A stretch of DNA of 64,000 bases from Geothermovivens sp964644845 (GCA_964644845.1 CAZXXS010000048.1:25752-89751), one strand, 5' to 3'; shown: positions 8,271 through 17,776, counted from the stretch's first letter. Numbers and translations are program-made. The notes: generated by a model from the letters alone, not told the origin.

Positions 8271-8372
8271 ACGTCAGCTACCAGATTGGTCTTGCTTTTG
8301 TACGGCTGAATCTCTAAAATGAGGTCGAGTGGCCGAAATCCGGTCAGCGTCAACCAACCGGGAGGAAGTACG

Positions 8373-10721
8373 ATGTTTGAAAGGGCGAGGGGAACGCTGC
8401 GCGTCCGAGGAGATGGCTTTCTTACCAGTGCTCCGCAAGGTACTCGGTGGTGCTTTGTAAAGCATCTTTCGCGGTTGCTGGTCTTTGCACTGGTGTCCAT
8501 CGCGGCCCAAACCGGGTCGGCACGCGTCACACCGGCAACGATGCAGCGCAACCTGGAGCCGATTGTACTGAAAGGAAACGCCCTTCCCGAGCTGAACGGC
8601 ATTTCCGTCGACAGCTTACACGCCTACGCCTACCGCGCCGACTCCAGCAAGTGGGTTCCCATTGCTTTTCAGATCGACGAAACCGTCGACGGTGACTACT
8701 TCAAAGCCGATGACGGCCTACTGGACAGCAACGACGAGGTGGTCCTCTACTCCGCAGACTTCGGCGACCGTGTCCCCGACGGGATCTGGCTGGACAACCC
8801 GGTGGCACGCCGCAACTTCCGCGTTGAAATCGAAGCTCGTGATCCCCTCAGCCCAGACAGTAGCGCAGCTGGCTGGGTGTACATCTTCGTCTGCCCGCCG
8901 GATTCAGCCAATCAGAACGTGCGTCCTTACTTCACTGTCGACAAGACGAACGATCGCGTCATCAGCCGCTATTTCGGCGTTGGCCACAACGGTAACGGCT
9001 TGCTGGTCAACGGCTGGATCACCCGTGAAGGCGGCGGCAACAACATGGACATTGTGGATCGCCAGAAACAGCGCGTGAAAGGTAACTACAAGTACGGTTT
9101 CATCACCTACAACTACAAGGTTACGGAGAACAACGTACAGAAAGAAGGCATTGACTGGATCGTCGGTCCGGTGCGCGTCATCCGGCACGTGAGGGCAAAA
9201 ATCGTCTACTCCGTGCTTGAAGAAGACATGAACTTGACCGAGTACTACTACCCTCGCGCCATCTACGTCGGCGGTGAGGACACCATCGACCCTGATTTGG
9301 GTGTGTACCACCTGCGGCAGTCGCTGGACCTGAACGCCAACGCCACCGGGATGCGGTTCTACAACCCGTACAACCCCAAAGACGAAGAATCGCCGATCAT
9401 CATCGACACCAAGCGCGACGAAGTGGATCCAACCATTGTTGTACCGGGGAAGAACTGGACCATGGTGACAGGCAATCCCGGGACCATCCTGACCTTGATG
9501 GACATTCCTGACGTAGGTACACGGCGCAAACTCTACTACAGGGACTACCCCAGCGGCACCAGCGACGGCACAGATGACACTGGCGACGGGAAGTCCTACG
9601 GTGACATTGGCATCTACATCACGGGCGACAACATCGTTGGTCCCGCCAGTTTTCACAGCTGGACCTATTTCCTCCCCGCTAATCGGGAGCGCAGTCTTGG
9701 CGACACACTTCTGAGCTACTGGGAAAATCCACTCATCATCACAACAACACCTCAGCGCGTCGATTCCGTCGGCCCCGCACAGGTATCCGATTTGTTCGCG
9801 ACAGCTGAGGAAGAAGGTGCTGTGCGGCTCACCTGGACGGCACCCGGCGACGACGGCAACGTCGGTACGGCCGAACGTTACGACATCCGGTACACGCTCG
9901 ATCCGCCGCCCATGGACTCCTACCTCGCCAAGCGGGTGGCCCCAGCCGGCGACTACGACATGGACAGCTGGTTCCGTGACGCCAAACCCATTGCCGACAC
10001 AACGGCACCCGCCCCGGCCGGCACGCGCGAGGTCCGGATTTACGGCGGCTTCAGTCTCGGCAAGCGCTACTACTTCGCTCTGCGCACGTACGACGACGCC
10101 AACCACGCCAGCGCCATTTCCAACGTCACGAGCATCATTCCCGTGCCCGTGGAGCTGGCCACATTTGCGGCCCACGTCCTGGGCGACTCGGTTGTGCTCA
10201 CCTGGACAACTGCGTCGGAAAGCCAGAATCTCGGCTTCAGCGTTGAGCGTGCCCTCGGGGAAGGCAAGCCTTTCAAGGAAATCGGGTTCGTGGAAGGGGC
10301 AGGAACCTCCGCGGAACCGCACGAGTACACCTTCTCGGATCATCCCCCGGGACCCGGTGTGTACTGGTACCGGCTCAGGCAAATTGACACCGACGGAACT
10401 GCCTCCATCTCGAAGGCCGTTCGTGTGACTGTTGCGCCTACGGATTTTCGGCTGCTGGCCGCCTTTCCGTCGCCCTTCAACGCCCAAACTCGTATTCGCT
10501 TCCGGACCTTGGCTGCGGGCACTGCAACCCTGAGCATTTTCAGCACAACCGGCAGGTTAGTTTGGAAGACAGAGCTGCAGGTAGCCGAACCGGGTTCCCA
10601 CGAACTCGTGTGGGAGGGACGCGACGCTGCAGGCCGATCGCTTCCCAGCGGCGTGTACTTTGTACGACTGACCACACCGAACCGCACGACGGGCATTACA
10701 AAGGTGGTGCTGGTTCGTTAG
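8373..10721 (+). CDS. Secreted multidomain protein with fibronectin-III-like region and C-terminal sorting domain
   Basis: The ATG at 8373 follows GGGAGGAAG, giving 782 aa. The hydrophobic segment LLVFALVSIAA (about residues 34-44) looks like a signal peptide after an unusually long basic N-region. Residues ~60-450 form a domain shared with the next gene (IVDRQKQRVKG, VGPVRVIRHV, QSLDLNANATGMRFYN, TGDGKSYGD). A fibronectin-III-like segment follows (VRLTWTAPGDDGN ... RYYFALRTYDDANHASAISN), then a second beta-rich domain (VVLTWTTASESQNLGFSVER). The last ~85 residues are a FlgD-like/type-IX-like sorting domain starting FPSPFN and ending SGVYFVRL. The protein is probably exported and surface-attached; its function is unknown. 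It is first in an operon with its paralogue, a lipoprotein and a TonB receptor. Confidence 0.82.
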   Translation: MFERARGTLRVRGDGFLTSAPQGTRWCFVKHLSRLLVFALVSIAAQTGSARVTPATMQRNLEPIVLKGNALPELNGISVDSLHAYAYRADSSKWVPIAFQIDETVDGDYFKADDGLLDSNDEVVLYSADFGDRVPDGIWLDNPVARRNFRVEIEARDPLSPDSSAAGWVYIFVCPPDSANQNVRPYFTVDKTNDRVISRYFGVGHNGNGLLVNGWITREGGGNNMDIVDRQKQRVKGNYKYGFITYNYKVTENNVQKEGIDWIVGPVRVIRHVRAKIVYSVLEEDMNLTEYYYPRAIYVGGEDTIDPDLGVYHLRQSLDLNANATGMRFYNPYNPKDEESPIIIDTKRDEVDPTIVVPGKNWTMVTGNPGTILTLMDIPDVGTRRKLYYRDYPSGTSDGTDDTGDGKSYGDIGIYITGDNIVGPASFHSWTYFLPANRERSLGDTLLSYWENPLIITTTPQRVDSVGPAQVSDLFATAEEEGAVRLTWTAPGDDGNVGTAERYDIRYTLDPPPMDSYLAKRVAPAGDYDMDSWFRDAKPIADTTAPAPAGTREVRIYGGFSLGKRYYFALRTYDDANHASAISNVTSIIPVPVELATFAAHVLGDSVVLTWTTASESQNLGFSVERALGEGKPFKEIGFVEGAGTSAEPHEYTFSDHPPGPGVYWYRLRQIDTDGTASISKAVRVTVAPTDFRLLAAFPSPFNAQTRIRFRTLAAGTATLSIFSTTGRLVWKTELQVAEPGSHELVWEGRDAAGRSLPSGVYFVRLTTPNRTTGITKVVLVR

Positions 10722-10744
10722 CGAACACCTGAAGAGGACTTACG

Positions 10745-12334
10745 ATGCGCAAGTTGCTGGTCTTCAGCATTCTGCTTCTGGTGGGTCAATCCAGGGGAAC
10801 GGCTGCGCAGCACTTTGCCAACCGCCCTTACGACTGGACCATCATCTACGGGACGTCGCTAACAGGTCTACAAGGAGTGCCCATCTCTCAGCTGGCCATG
10901 TTCGCGTTCGACAGCACGGCGTCCAGCTGGCACCCCATCCCGTTTCAGATCGATGAGGTGGGTGAAGACTCCTTCTTCGGTGGCGACGACGGGCTCCTGG
11001 ACGGCGATCCGGACCAACCGGATGAGCTTGTCTTCTTGCCGCGCGACGCCGGAGACAAAGCTCACCCACACAACTGGCCTCAGGGGTTCGACTACAGCTC
11101 GCCCGTGTACGAGTTCCAGCTTGTTGACTCCACCACGGGGGAAAAGGCATTTGCGTACCTGTTTCGCTTTCCTGACGGTGCACCCCCCTGTCCCAACCCC
11201 TACGTGATGCGTTACGACCCGCTACGTGATGCGGTGTCCTCGAAATTCTACGAAGCCGTGTTCGACAGTAACATCACCGTCCACGACGTGCGCATCCTCG
11301 CGGCTGCCGGAGGCGACAGTGCCGACCTGGTCGATCGACAGAAGTCCCGCATCAAGGGCAGACTGGGATGGGCACCGTACGAAACGAACGAAGAGGAAGA
11401 TTTCCCCGTCACAGCCATCGACTACGTGGTTGGACCGGTGCGGGTAATCCGGCGGGTGCACAGCAAGTTCCTCGGCTCCGTCGACTTCTACTTCACGGGG
11501 CGCTTTTACCCGTTTGGGATGCTCGTCGGTTCCGGGACCCACGAAATCACTTCGAGCATGGGAATCCAGCTCATTCGCCAATCTCTGGACCTCAGCGGCA
11601 ACGCGACGGGCATGCGTTTTTACAACTCGCACAACGATGGCGTGCTCATCGATGGTTCACCGGACCAGGTCGACCGCACTTTGGACGTGCCCGGCCTTAA
11701 CTGGTTCATGGTCACGGGCCGCTCCGGTACCATCGTGAGCATTGTGTCCGTACCCCGAATGGGCGACAAACAGACCCTCTACTACCGTGACGACGCCAGC
11801 GGCGGTACCGCCGACGGCACGAAGGACACCGGAGACGGCAAGTCGTTCGGCGACGCCGGCGTCCTGTTCAAGGCGACCAGCGGCAGCATCACGGGCAGCT
11901 TTGCCTCGCTTGCCACTACCATGTTCTTTTTGCCACCGGACCAAGGCCCGGCCGTTGCCGAGTCACTTACCAGCGTGGTTCGGCGCCCACTGGGGCGCCT
12001 CGTTCGGCCCCTTGACCTCAGTGCTGTAACCGAGCCGAAACCCACTCACCTGCCGCGCACGGTTCAGCTTTTCCCGGTGTACCCCAATCCGTTCAACGGG
12101 GCAACGCAAGTTCGGTTTGCACTGCCAAAAGCTGCGCGTGTGCACGTGGCCGTGTTCAACGTTGTGGGACACGAAGTGGCGGAATTGGCAAACCGTCGAT
12201 TCGGTGCAGGAACCCACCGGGTGGCCTGGGATGGAACCGATGCCCTGCACCGACCGTTACCTTCGGGCATTTACTTCGTACGCCTACAGGCCGGGTCGAC
12301 CTCCTTAACCAGGAAAGTGTTGTTGCTCAAGTGA
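10745..12334 (+). CDS. Secreted paralogue with C-terminal sorting domain
   Basis: A 529-aa protein with a clear signal peptide (MRKLLVFSILLLVG ... TAA-Q). It shares the core domain of the preceding gene: FQIDEVGED, DDGLLDGD, LVDRQKSRIKG, VGPVRVIRRV, QSLDLSGNATGMRFYN and DTGDGKSFGD all have direct counterparts there. It lacks the fibronectin-like insert and goes straight to the FlgD-like sorting domain (YPNPFN ... PSGIYFVRLQAG ... KVLLLK). The repeated core suggests tandem duplication followed by domain gain in the first copy. The ATG is 23 nt after the preceding stop with GAGGA upstream, and its own stop overlaps the next start. The core domain is unrecognised; enrichment in DxD and DGD turns hints at calcium binding, but that is inference. 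Confidence 0.82.
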   Translation: MRKLLVFSILLLVGQSRGTAAQHFANRPYDWTIIYGTSLTGLQGVPISQLAMFAFDSTASSWHPIPFQIDEVGEDSFFGGDDGLLDGDPDQPDELVFLPRDAGDKAHPHNWPQGFDYSSPVYEFQLVDSTTGEKAFAYLFRFPDGAPPCPNPYVMRYDPLRDAVSSKFYEAVFDSNITVHDVRILAAAGGDSADLVDRQKSRIKGRLGWAPYETNEEEDFPVTAIDYVVGPVRVIRRVHSKFLGSVDFYFTGRFYPFGMLVGSGTHEITSSMGIQLIRQSLDLSGNATGMRFYNSHNDGVLIDGSPDQVDRTLDVPGLNWFMVTGRSGTIVSIVSVPRMGDKQTLYYRDDASGGTADGTKDTGDGKSFGDAGVLFKATSGSITGSFASLATTMFFLPPDQGPAVAESLTSVVRRPLGRLVRPLDLSAVTEPKPTHLPRTVQLFPVYPNPFNGATQVRFALPKAARVHVAVFNVVGHEVAELANRRFGAGTHRVAWDGTDALHRPLPSGIYFVRLQAGSTSLTRKVLLLK

Positions 12335-13149
12335 GCCCAAGTCGCCGACTTTTCGTCACGCTCGCTCTGAGCGCCCTACTGCTCGGTCTGGTGCTCGCCT
12401 GCCAGATCGACCACGGCCTGGCACCGATGAAAAGCAAAATTGTCGGCAAGGTTATCTTCGTCGACAAGCTGCCGCCCAACACCGATCAGGTGCAGGTGGC
12501 CGTTGCCCGCACCTTTCCACCAAAAGCCCTCCTCGAGCTTGGGCTCAGTGGACCTCTCCCTTTCTGGCAGGACACCGTTGATTTCGAAATCTTGCTTCCT
12601 CTTGGCCACTACGAAGCCGTCGGCGTGCTGTGGAAAGAAAAGGGCCGGACCTGGTCCATTTCCAGCATTCTTGGTCTCTACACCCGTCGAAACAGCCTCC
12701 TGCCCCAGGCAGTTGACCTGACTGAAGAACACCCGGTTCAGGACAGCGTCATCATCTACGCTGATCCCAATCTGATTGCCAGAGGGGCTTTTTTGCAGGG
12801 AAAAATCCACTACGAGGGCGAATGGTTCAGCGACATCCAGATCGTCGTTCTGGCAGCTTTCCCAGTCGTCCCCGAAGAGCAGGTGGACTACCTCACCGCA
12901 CGCGGTTTCGACATGACAAGGCCCGTTGGGGTGCAGGAGGACGACTTCGTTCTGGACGTTACACCCGATACTCTGCGTTACATCGCCGTCTACTCCATTT
13001 CCCAGGAGGCCGGATCTTTTAAGTTCCGCGAGCTGGGTGTGTACGAAGACCCCGACCATCCCGGGCAACCCGGCAGCGTGGTTGTGGCCAAAGGAGATAC
13101 TGCCAAAGGCATCGACATCACCGTGGATTTCAGCAAGGTAGAGCCGTGA
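12331..13149 (+). CDS. Lipoprotein of unknown function
   Basis: The GTG start overlaps the upstream stop by 4 nt (GTGA), giving 272 aa. Residues 1-24 form a lipoprotein signal peptide ending in LVLAC, with Cys24 as the lipidated residue, so the protein should be anchored in the outer or inner membrane facing the periplasm or surface. The mature part is beta-rich (KIVGKVIFVDKLP, VQVAVARTF, HYEAVGVLWKEKG, FLQGKIHYEGEW) and suggests one or two Ig-like or carboxypeptidase-regulatory-like folds. No enzyme motif is visible. It is coupled at both ends, to a sorting-domain protein upstream and a TonB-dependent receptor downstream, so it may be an accessory surface lipoprotein of that receptor, analogous in position only to SusD-type partners. 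Confidence 0.75.
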   Translation: MSPSRRLFVTLALSALLLGLVLACQIDHGLAPMKSKIVGKVIFVDKLPPNTDQVQVAVARTFPPKALLELGLSGPLPFWQDTVDFEILLPLGHYEAVGVLWKEKGRTWSISSILGLYTRRNSLLPQAVDLTEEHPVQDSVIIYADPNLIARGAFLQGKIHYEGEWFSDIQIVVLAAFPVVPEEQVDYLTARGFDMTRPVGVQEDDFVLDVTPDTLRYIAVYSISQEAGSFKFRELGVYEDPDHPGQPGSVVVAKGDTAKGIDITVDFSKVEP

Positions 13150-15305
13150 GACGCTGGGTTGCCAGCATTGCTCTCCTCTTTCTGCTCGCGATCGTCGCAA
13201 ACGGCGCTGGCGCTCAGTCACGCACCGGCGTGGTTACGGGCAAAGTGCGCGATGCAAAGACTGCTGAACCCCTTCCCGGTGTCAACGTACTCGTGGTGGG
13301 CACACCTTTCGGAGCCAGTACCGACCTGAACGGCGTTTACAAGATTCGCGGTGTCCCCCCAGGCACCTACACCATCCGCGCGCTGATGATCGGTTACGCA
13401 CCAGGTCGAGCAACGGGTGTCCACGTCTTCCCGGGCGACACGGTGCGCGTCGACTTTGACCTGCGGCCCAGTGTGGTGGAGCTCAGCCCAGTCGTGGTAA
13501 CTGCAGACAAAAGTGGAACGCCCATCGAGGAGAGCACGACAAGCGTCTCGGTAATCGGTGCCCGCGAACTCGAGCAGCGCGCCCCGCTTCGTCTCGACAA
13601 AGCTCTCGAAGTCGTACCGGGTGTCTTCTTCGTCGGGAACCACGTGAACATCCGGGCCTGTTCAGGTTACAGTCGGGGTGCCGGCACTCGGGTCCTGTTT
13701 CTGGTGGACGGCGTGCCAACCATGGCCGGCGACACGGGTGAAATCAACTGGGACGCTCTGCCCGTGATGGACATCGAGCGCATCGAGGTAGTCAAGGGTG
13801 CCGCTTCGGCTCTGTACGGGTCGAATGCCCTCGGTGGAGTCATCAATGTGATTACCAGAGCGCCCGCAAGTCGTCACCGTACCTTGTTTCGACTGACCGC
13901 CGGAGTGTACGACAAGCCCGTGTACCCGGAGTGGCGATGGACAAATCGCCTTTTGCACTACGATCGCGTCGACGTTTCCCACTCACAGCGATTCGGCCCC
14001 GTGGCCTTGGACATTTCTTTGGGCAGGCACGAGTCCACGGGCGACCGCCAGAACGGTCACTTTCGGCGTTACAACGCTTCGGCGAAGGTGCAAACTCGCT
14101 TTCCGTGGGGTGGACGCTTGTTGGCCTACCTTGCCTACGAAAACGACAAACGCGGCGAGTTCATTCAGTGGCTGAATCAAAATCATCCGTTCCAGGTACC
14201 CGTCTCGGATTTGAAGATTCGCGCTCGACTAAGCGCACTGAATACTTACCTGCAGTACTTTCAGACTCTGTCGCCTCGGCTCTCCGTCAGATGGCGGGCT
14301 TCCGTGTTCCGAACCCTGATGGGCAACCAGTACCGGCGTTCAGGAGACTTCAATCCAGCTTTTGGGCAAGGTACCGAGCTGCAAGTGGACTACTTGCCCC
14401 ACCCAAGTCACTCCGTCACGGCCGGTCTGGAACTCAAGGAAGACATCGGCCACAACAAGTTCATCGGACACCACAGGGGCCTACAGATTGGCCCTTACGT
14501 GCACGAAGAGTGGCGCGTGTCGCCACGCCTGAAACTCGTTCTCGGGGCTCGCTTCGACCGCTACACCCTGCTCGGCGAGTCTTTCAGCGAAAGGCACCTG
14601 AGTCCACGCGCAGGGATCAACTACCGACCGCTTGCAGGGACGGCTCTGCGCCTTGGTTACGCGAAGGGTTTCCGAGCCGCTTCTGTCACCGAACGTTACC
14701 TTCGTCTGGATTTCGCCGGTCTCCACATCATTCCGAACCCGGGCCTGCACAGCGAGATTTCCGAGGATTGGGATTTCGGCATCCGGCAACAGATTACGCC
14801 CTCTTGGTACCTGGACCTTTCAGTGTTCCGCAACGACTACTGGAATCTAATCGAGGCTGTGCCCGATCCTTTTCTGACAGTGCAGTTCAAAAACGTGACG
14901 CGGGCACGCATTTCGGGTGTTGAGATCGATTCCGAGGGAAGCTGGTGGCAAAATCGTTTGTCCCTGCGCGTCGGCGTGACCTACACGGATCATCAAGATC
15001 TGGTTTACCACAAGCCCCTGGCTTACAGACCGAAGTGGACGGCCGTCCTTTCGCCCCAAATACACTTCGGCCGGTACAGTCTTCAAGCCGATTACCGCTA
15101 CGCCAGCCGCTTCGAGGAGGTCCAACTTTTCCCGATGGATCCCCGCGTACCCATGAAGATTCTGGACGTACGGTTCTTAGTACGCTTTGGCCGACTGACT
15201 GTCCAAGTGTCAGCCAACAACGCCCTGGCCTACTACTACACTTTTCTCGAGCGCAACATGGGGGAAACGCGCAACTACGCCCTCACCTTGATGGGAGCAT
15301 TTTAG
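13146..15305 (+). CDS. TonB-dependent outer-membrane receptor with N-terminal carboxypeptidase-regulatory-like domain
   Basis: A GTG start overlapping the upstream stop by 4 nt gives 719 aa. A signal peptide (to about residue 22, NGAGAQ) is followed by a carboxypeptidase-regulatory-like domain (GVVTGKVRDAKTAEPLPGVNV, TDLNGVYKIRGVPPGTYTI, about residues 28-110). The plug domain spans about 125-240 (SVSVIGARELEQ, LFLVDGVPTMAG, RIEVVKGAASALYGSNALGGVINVITR), and a 22-strand-type barrel ends in YALTLMGAF. Such receptors import scarce ligands across the outer membrane using TonB energy. The substrate is not evident: iron complexes, cobalamin and glycans are all possible. No metal-regulator site was noticed. 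Its coupling to a lipoprotein and two surface proteins suggests one uptake or surface-processing unit. Confidence 0.9.
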   Translation: MRRWVASIALLFLLAIVANGAGAQSRTGVVTGKVRDAKTAEPLPGVNVLVVGTPFGASTDLNGVYKIRGVPPGTYTIRALMIGYAPGRATGVHVFPGDTVRVDFDLRPSVVELSPVVVTADKSGTPIEESTTSVSVIGARELEQRAPLRLDKALEVVPGVFFVGNHVNIRACSGYSRGAGTRVLFLVDGVPTMAGDTGEINWDALPVMDIERIEVVKGAASALYGSNALGGVINVITRAPASRHRTLFRLTAGVYDKPVYPEWRWTNRLLHYDRVDVSHSQRFGPVALDISLGRHESTGDRQNGHFRRYNASAKVQTRFPWGGRLLAYLAYENDKRGEFIQWLNQNHPFQVPVSDLKIRARLSALNTYLQYFQTLSPRLSVRWRASVFRTLMGNQYRRSGDFNPAFGQGTELQVDYLPHPSHSVTAGLELKEDIGHNKFIGHHRGLQIGPYVHEEWRVSPRLKLVLGARFDRYTLLGESFSERHLSPRAGINYRPLAGTALRLGYAKGFRAASVTERYLRLDFAGLHIIPNPGLHSEISEDWDFGIRQQITPSWYLDLSVFRNDYWNLIEAVPDPFLTVQFKNVTRARISGVEIDSEGSWWQNRLSLRVGVTYTDHQDLVYHKPLAYRPKWTAVLSPQIHFGRYSLQADYRYASRFEEVQLFPMDPRVPMKILDVRFLVRFGRLTVQVSANNALAYYYTFLERNMGETRNYALTLMGAF

Positions 15306-15307
15306 CC

Positions 15308-16051
15308 ATGCGACGTGGTCGCCGTTGGTTGAGTCCGCGACTCGCGGTCTTGATGTTCCTGTCCACCTTGTTCAACTGCACCCCTACCCACCCGCTCTCC
15401 GCCCAGGATGTCGACCTGCGCTTCAGAGTACACTACCTGGGCATGCGAGTAGGCAGCCTTCAGATTCAGGCGCGAGATTCCACAACCGCGGCAGGGGTTA
15501 ACCTGCGTGTTGTGCGGCTCTACTCCAAGACGGCGCGTCTTGCCGGGGCTCTATTCAGCGTCGAAAACCGTTACACCGTTGTTTACGACCCCGCTGAGCG
15601 CCGCCTCCTTTCGATCACCAAATCCATCCGGCAGAGTAACGTGTCGCACCGCGTCGTCATCCAGTACTCGGGCCAACACGCCACGCTGCACAACGCCACG
15701 ACCCGCCGATGGGACACGTCCGGTCCCGTCCTGGACATCGTGTCCCTGCTGGATGTTCTGTTGCGGTTCCACCCCACGGACACCACGTTCACCGTGGCCC
15801 TGGACCAGGAAGCTGCTCCCATGAAAGCGTGGGTGAGAATCTACTCCGGGGCGAAAGGCCGGTTCGCCACAGCAATTGTCCGAAATGCAGGCAAAAAGTC
15901 CCGTCACTGGAAAACCGACCTTTTGACCAACCGCTTTTCGAAAGAAGGCGCTCGCCTCGAGCTTCGCTTTCGGCCCGGCCAGACAGTACCCTACCTGCTT
16001 CGCTACAGTTTGGGCCCGGCCATGGCCACAGCAAAGCTGATCACGAAATAA
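15308..16051 (+). CDS. DUF3108-like exported protein
   Basis: The ATG at 15308 starts 2 nt after the TonB receptor stop, giving 247 aa; the frame is open further upstream but that part overlaps the receptor. A signal peptide (RLAVLMFLSTLFN ... LSAQ) includes NCTP, which could be a weak lipobox. The mature protein starts DVDLRFRVHYLGMRVGSLQIQ and alternates beta strands in the manner of DUF3108 proteins, periplasmic beta proteins of unknown role (KTARLAGALFSVENRYTVVYDP, RRLLSITKSIRQSN, LELRFRPGQTVPYLLRYSLG). Family assignment is tentative. As the last coupled gene of the surface operon it probably acts in the periplasm with the receptor or exported proteins. The downstream gap to 16180 holds only a weak GAGAG/CTCTC hairpin and a T run at 16137-16143. 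Confidence 0.65.
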   Translation: MRRGRRWLSPRLAVLMFLSTLFNCTPTHPLSAQDVDLRFRVHYLGMRVGSLQIQARDSTTAAGVNLRVVRLYSKTARLAGALFSVENRYTVVYDPAERRLLSITKSIRQSNVSHRVVIQYSGQHATLHNATTRRWDTSGPVLDIVSLLDVLLRFHPTDTTFTVALDQEAAPMKAWVRIYSGAKGRFATAIVRNAGKKSRHWKTDLLTNRFSKEGARLELRFRPGQTVPYLLRYSLGPAMATAKLITK

Positions 16052-16180
16052 CTTGCAAAGCATGCTGCTGGCGTCGTAACTTCTACCGGCGAGAGTACCC
16101 CAATCTCTCCCATCAGGTGGTCCCCCACATCGAGCTTTTTTTCCGGTCTAAAACATCAGACAACGGAGCGGGTTTGATCC

Positions 16181-17776
16181 ATGCTTGTACCGCCCATCGT
16201 TGGCTACGCCGAAACGCACTACCGGATGGGCTTCGTACCCAGCCTGCTGAAAAAGGCTGAGCCGGAGATTATTTTCGATGTGCCCCACCGGATCTCACCC
16301 GGGCATCCCCTGCCTGTCCTGCTGCTCATCAAGGACGCGCACCGTTACCCGGTCGCCACACTGGAAGTGAACGTTGAGCTGCGGGTACCGGGAAAGCCCG
16401 TACTACGCCGCGGCTTCGACCTCCGCGGCGAAGTCATCGAGCTTCCGTGGTGGTGGAAGGTCTTTTCTGTGGAGCGCCCGCAGGACTTCACCGGAGACGC
16501 TACGGTGCGCGTGGAAGGCCGGTTTCGCCAGGGCGACCGTGAGTTTTTCGTAACTGCGGACAACCACCGAAAAACCAGCCACGACCCGTTCGTCGTTCAT
16601 TTTGCCGAAGAGCCTTTACCCTACCCTCAAAACTGGCACGCGGGCGACTTGCACACGCACAGTCACCTCACGGCCGATCAGGTCGAGTTCGGCGTCCCGT
16701 GGGAAGCTGCCCGGCCGCTCGCCCAGGCCCTTGGCCTGAGCTGGTTCGCCGTCACAGATCACAGCTACGACCTTGACGACCACCACCACTCCTTCACTGA
16801 GCGTGACCCCGAGCTACAGAAGTGGCACCAGCTGTGGCACGCGGCTGACACGCAGCACGCAAATGGCAACGACGTCGTGTTGCTGCCCGGTGAGGAGCTT
16901 TCTGTCGGCAACGCGCACCGTCGAAACGTGCACATGCTAATTCTCGGCGACCGACAATTCTTCGAAGGATCTGGCGACAGCGCGGAGAAATGGCTTCGGA
17001 CCAAACCGCAGTGGCTGATTCCGGAAGTGCTGGAGCAGGTCCAGAAGGATGCCCTCGTGGTGGCAGCACATCCGGGAGCGCCGGTTCCTCTTCTCGAGTG
17101 GATTCTCCTCCGGCGAGGACGCTGGAGCACCCGAGACCTCACCCATCCACGCCTGGACGGCTTACAGGCACTGAACGGCGCGTTCGACTCCGGTTTCGAC
17201 CGCGGGCTCAGCTTGTGGATTCGCCTACTGCTCGCCGGAGCCAGACTGTTCCTCTACGGGGGCAACGATGCCCACGGCAACTTCGCCCGCTTTCGTCAAA
17301 TTGGCTTTCCTTTTTTCACCATGCGCGAGACGCTTGAACAGCGTTTCGGGGTTGCCAAGACCGTCGTGCACCTGGAAGGTCCTAAGAACCGCGCGTCCCT
17401 GCTCGATTCGCTCAAGAGAGGACGCATTGTCGTTACAGATGGGCCCTTTCTGGAGATTGAGTTGCGCGGGGCCAATGGGAAAACTGCGATGATGGGTCAG
17501 CTTTTGCACGAGGCCCCAACTGGCCTTCACTTACGGGCAAGAAGTTCCCCCGAGTACGGCTACGTTCGCGAAATCCGTGTCTGGCTCGGCGAAATCGGAG
17601 ACGCCGAGGTGCGTGTGCACCGCGTTCGCAGAACCAGGCTGGATTACAGCTTCGAGACCGAGATCCAGCTCCCCCGCCTCCCGCGGCGTGGCTACGTCCG
17701 CGCTGTCCTGTTCACCCGCCAAAGAGGCGACCACTACGCTTTCACAAATCCCGTGTGGTTTGATCTGACAGCGTAA
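16181..17776 (+). CDS. PHP-domain metal-dependent phosphoesterase-like protein
   Basis: A 531-aa cytoplasmic-looking protein (no signal peptide). After an N-terminal beta-rich domain (about residues 1-145), a PHP domain carries the metal-binding motifs GDLHTHSHLT, FAVTDHSYD, an EELS acid, AAHPG and GGNDAHG, the standard set for a trinuclear metal site. PHP proteins hydrolyse phosphoesters; CehA/McbA-like relatives with extra N-terminal domains are common. The DDHHHSF segment adds an unusual run of histidines near the second motif. The C-terminal ~100 residues form another beta domain (VREIRVWLGEIGDAEV). It has GGAGCGGG upstream of the ATG and is the last plus-strand gene before the strand switch. 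Substrate unknown. Confidence 0.8.
   Translation: MLVPPIVGYAETHYRMGFVPSLLKKAEPEIIFDVPHRISPGHPLPVLLLIKDAHRYPVATLEVNVELRVPGKPVLRRGFDLRGEVIELPWWWKVFSVERPQDFTGDATVRVEGRFRQGDREFFVTADNHRKTSHDPFVVHFAEEPLPYPQNWHAGDLHTHSHLTADQVEFGVPWEAARPLAQALGLSWFAVTDHSYDLDDHHHSFTERDPELQKWHQLWHAADTQHANGNDVVLLPGEELSVGNAHRRNVHMLILGDRQFFEGSGDSAEKWLRTKPQWLIPEVLEQVQKDALVVAAHPGAPVPLLEWILLRRGRWSTRDLTHPRLDGLQALNGAFDSGFDRGLSLWIRLLLAGARLFLYGGNDAHGNFARFRQIGFPFFTMRETLEQRFGVAKTVVHLEGPKNRASLLDSLKRGRIVVTDGPFLEIELRGANGKTAMMGQLLHEAPTGLHLRARSSPEYGYVREIRVWLGEIGDAEVRVHRVRRTRLDYSFETEIQLPRLPRRGYVRAVLFTRQRGDHYAFTNPVWFDLTA

Noticed and set aside
7606..8322. 238-codon plus-strand frame in the gap after the H-NOX gene
   Set aside because: Ser/Pro/Arg/Lys-rich, no family resemblance, and it runs through the minus-strand terminator hairpin.
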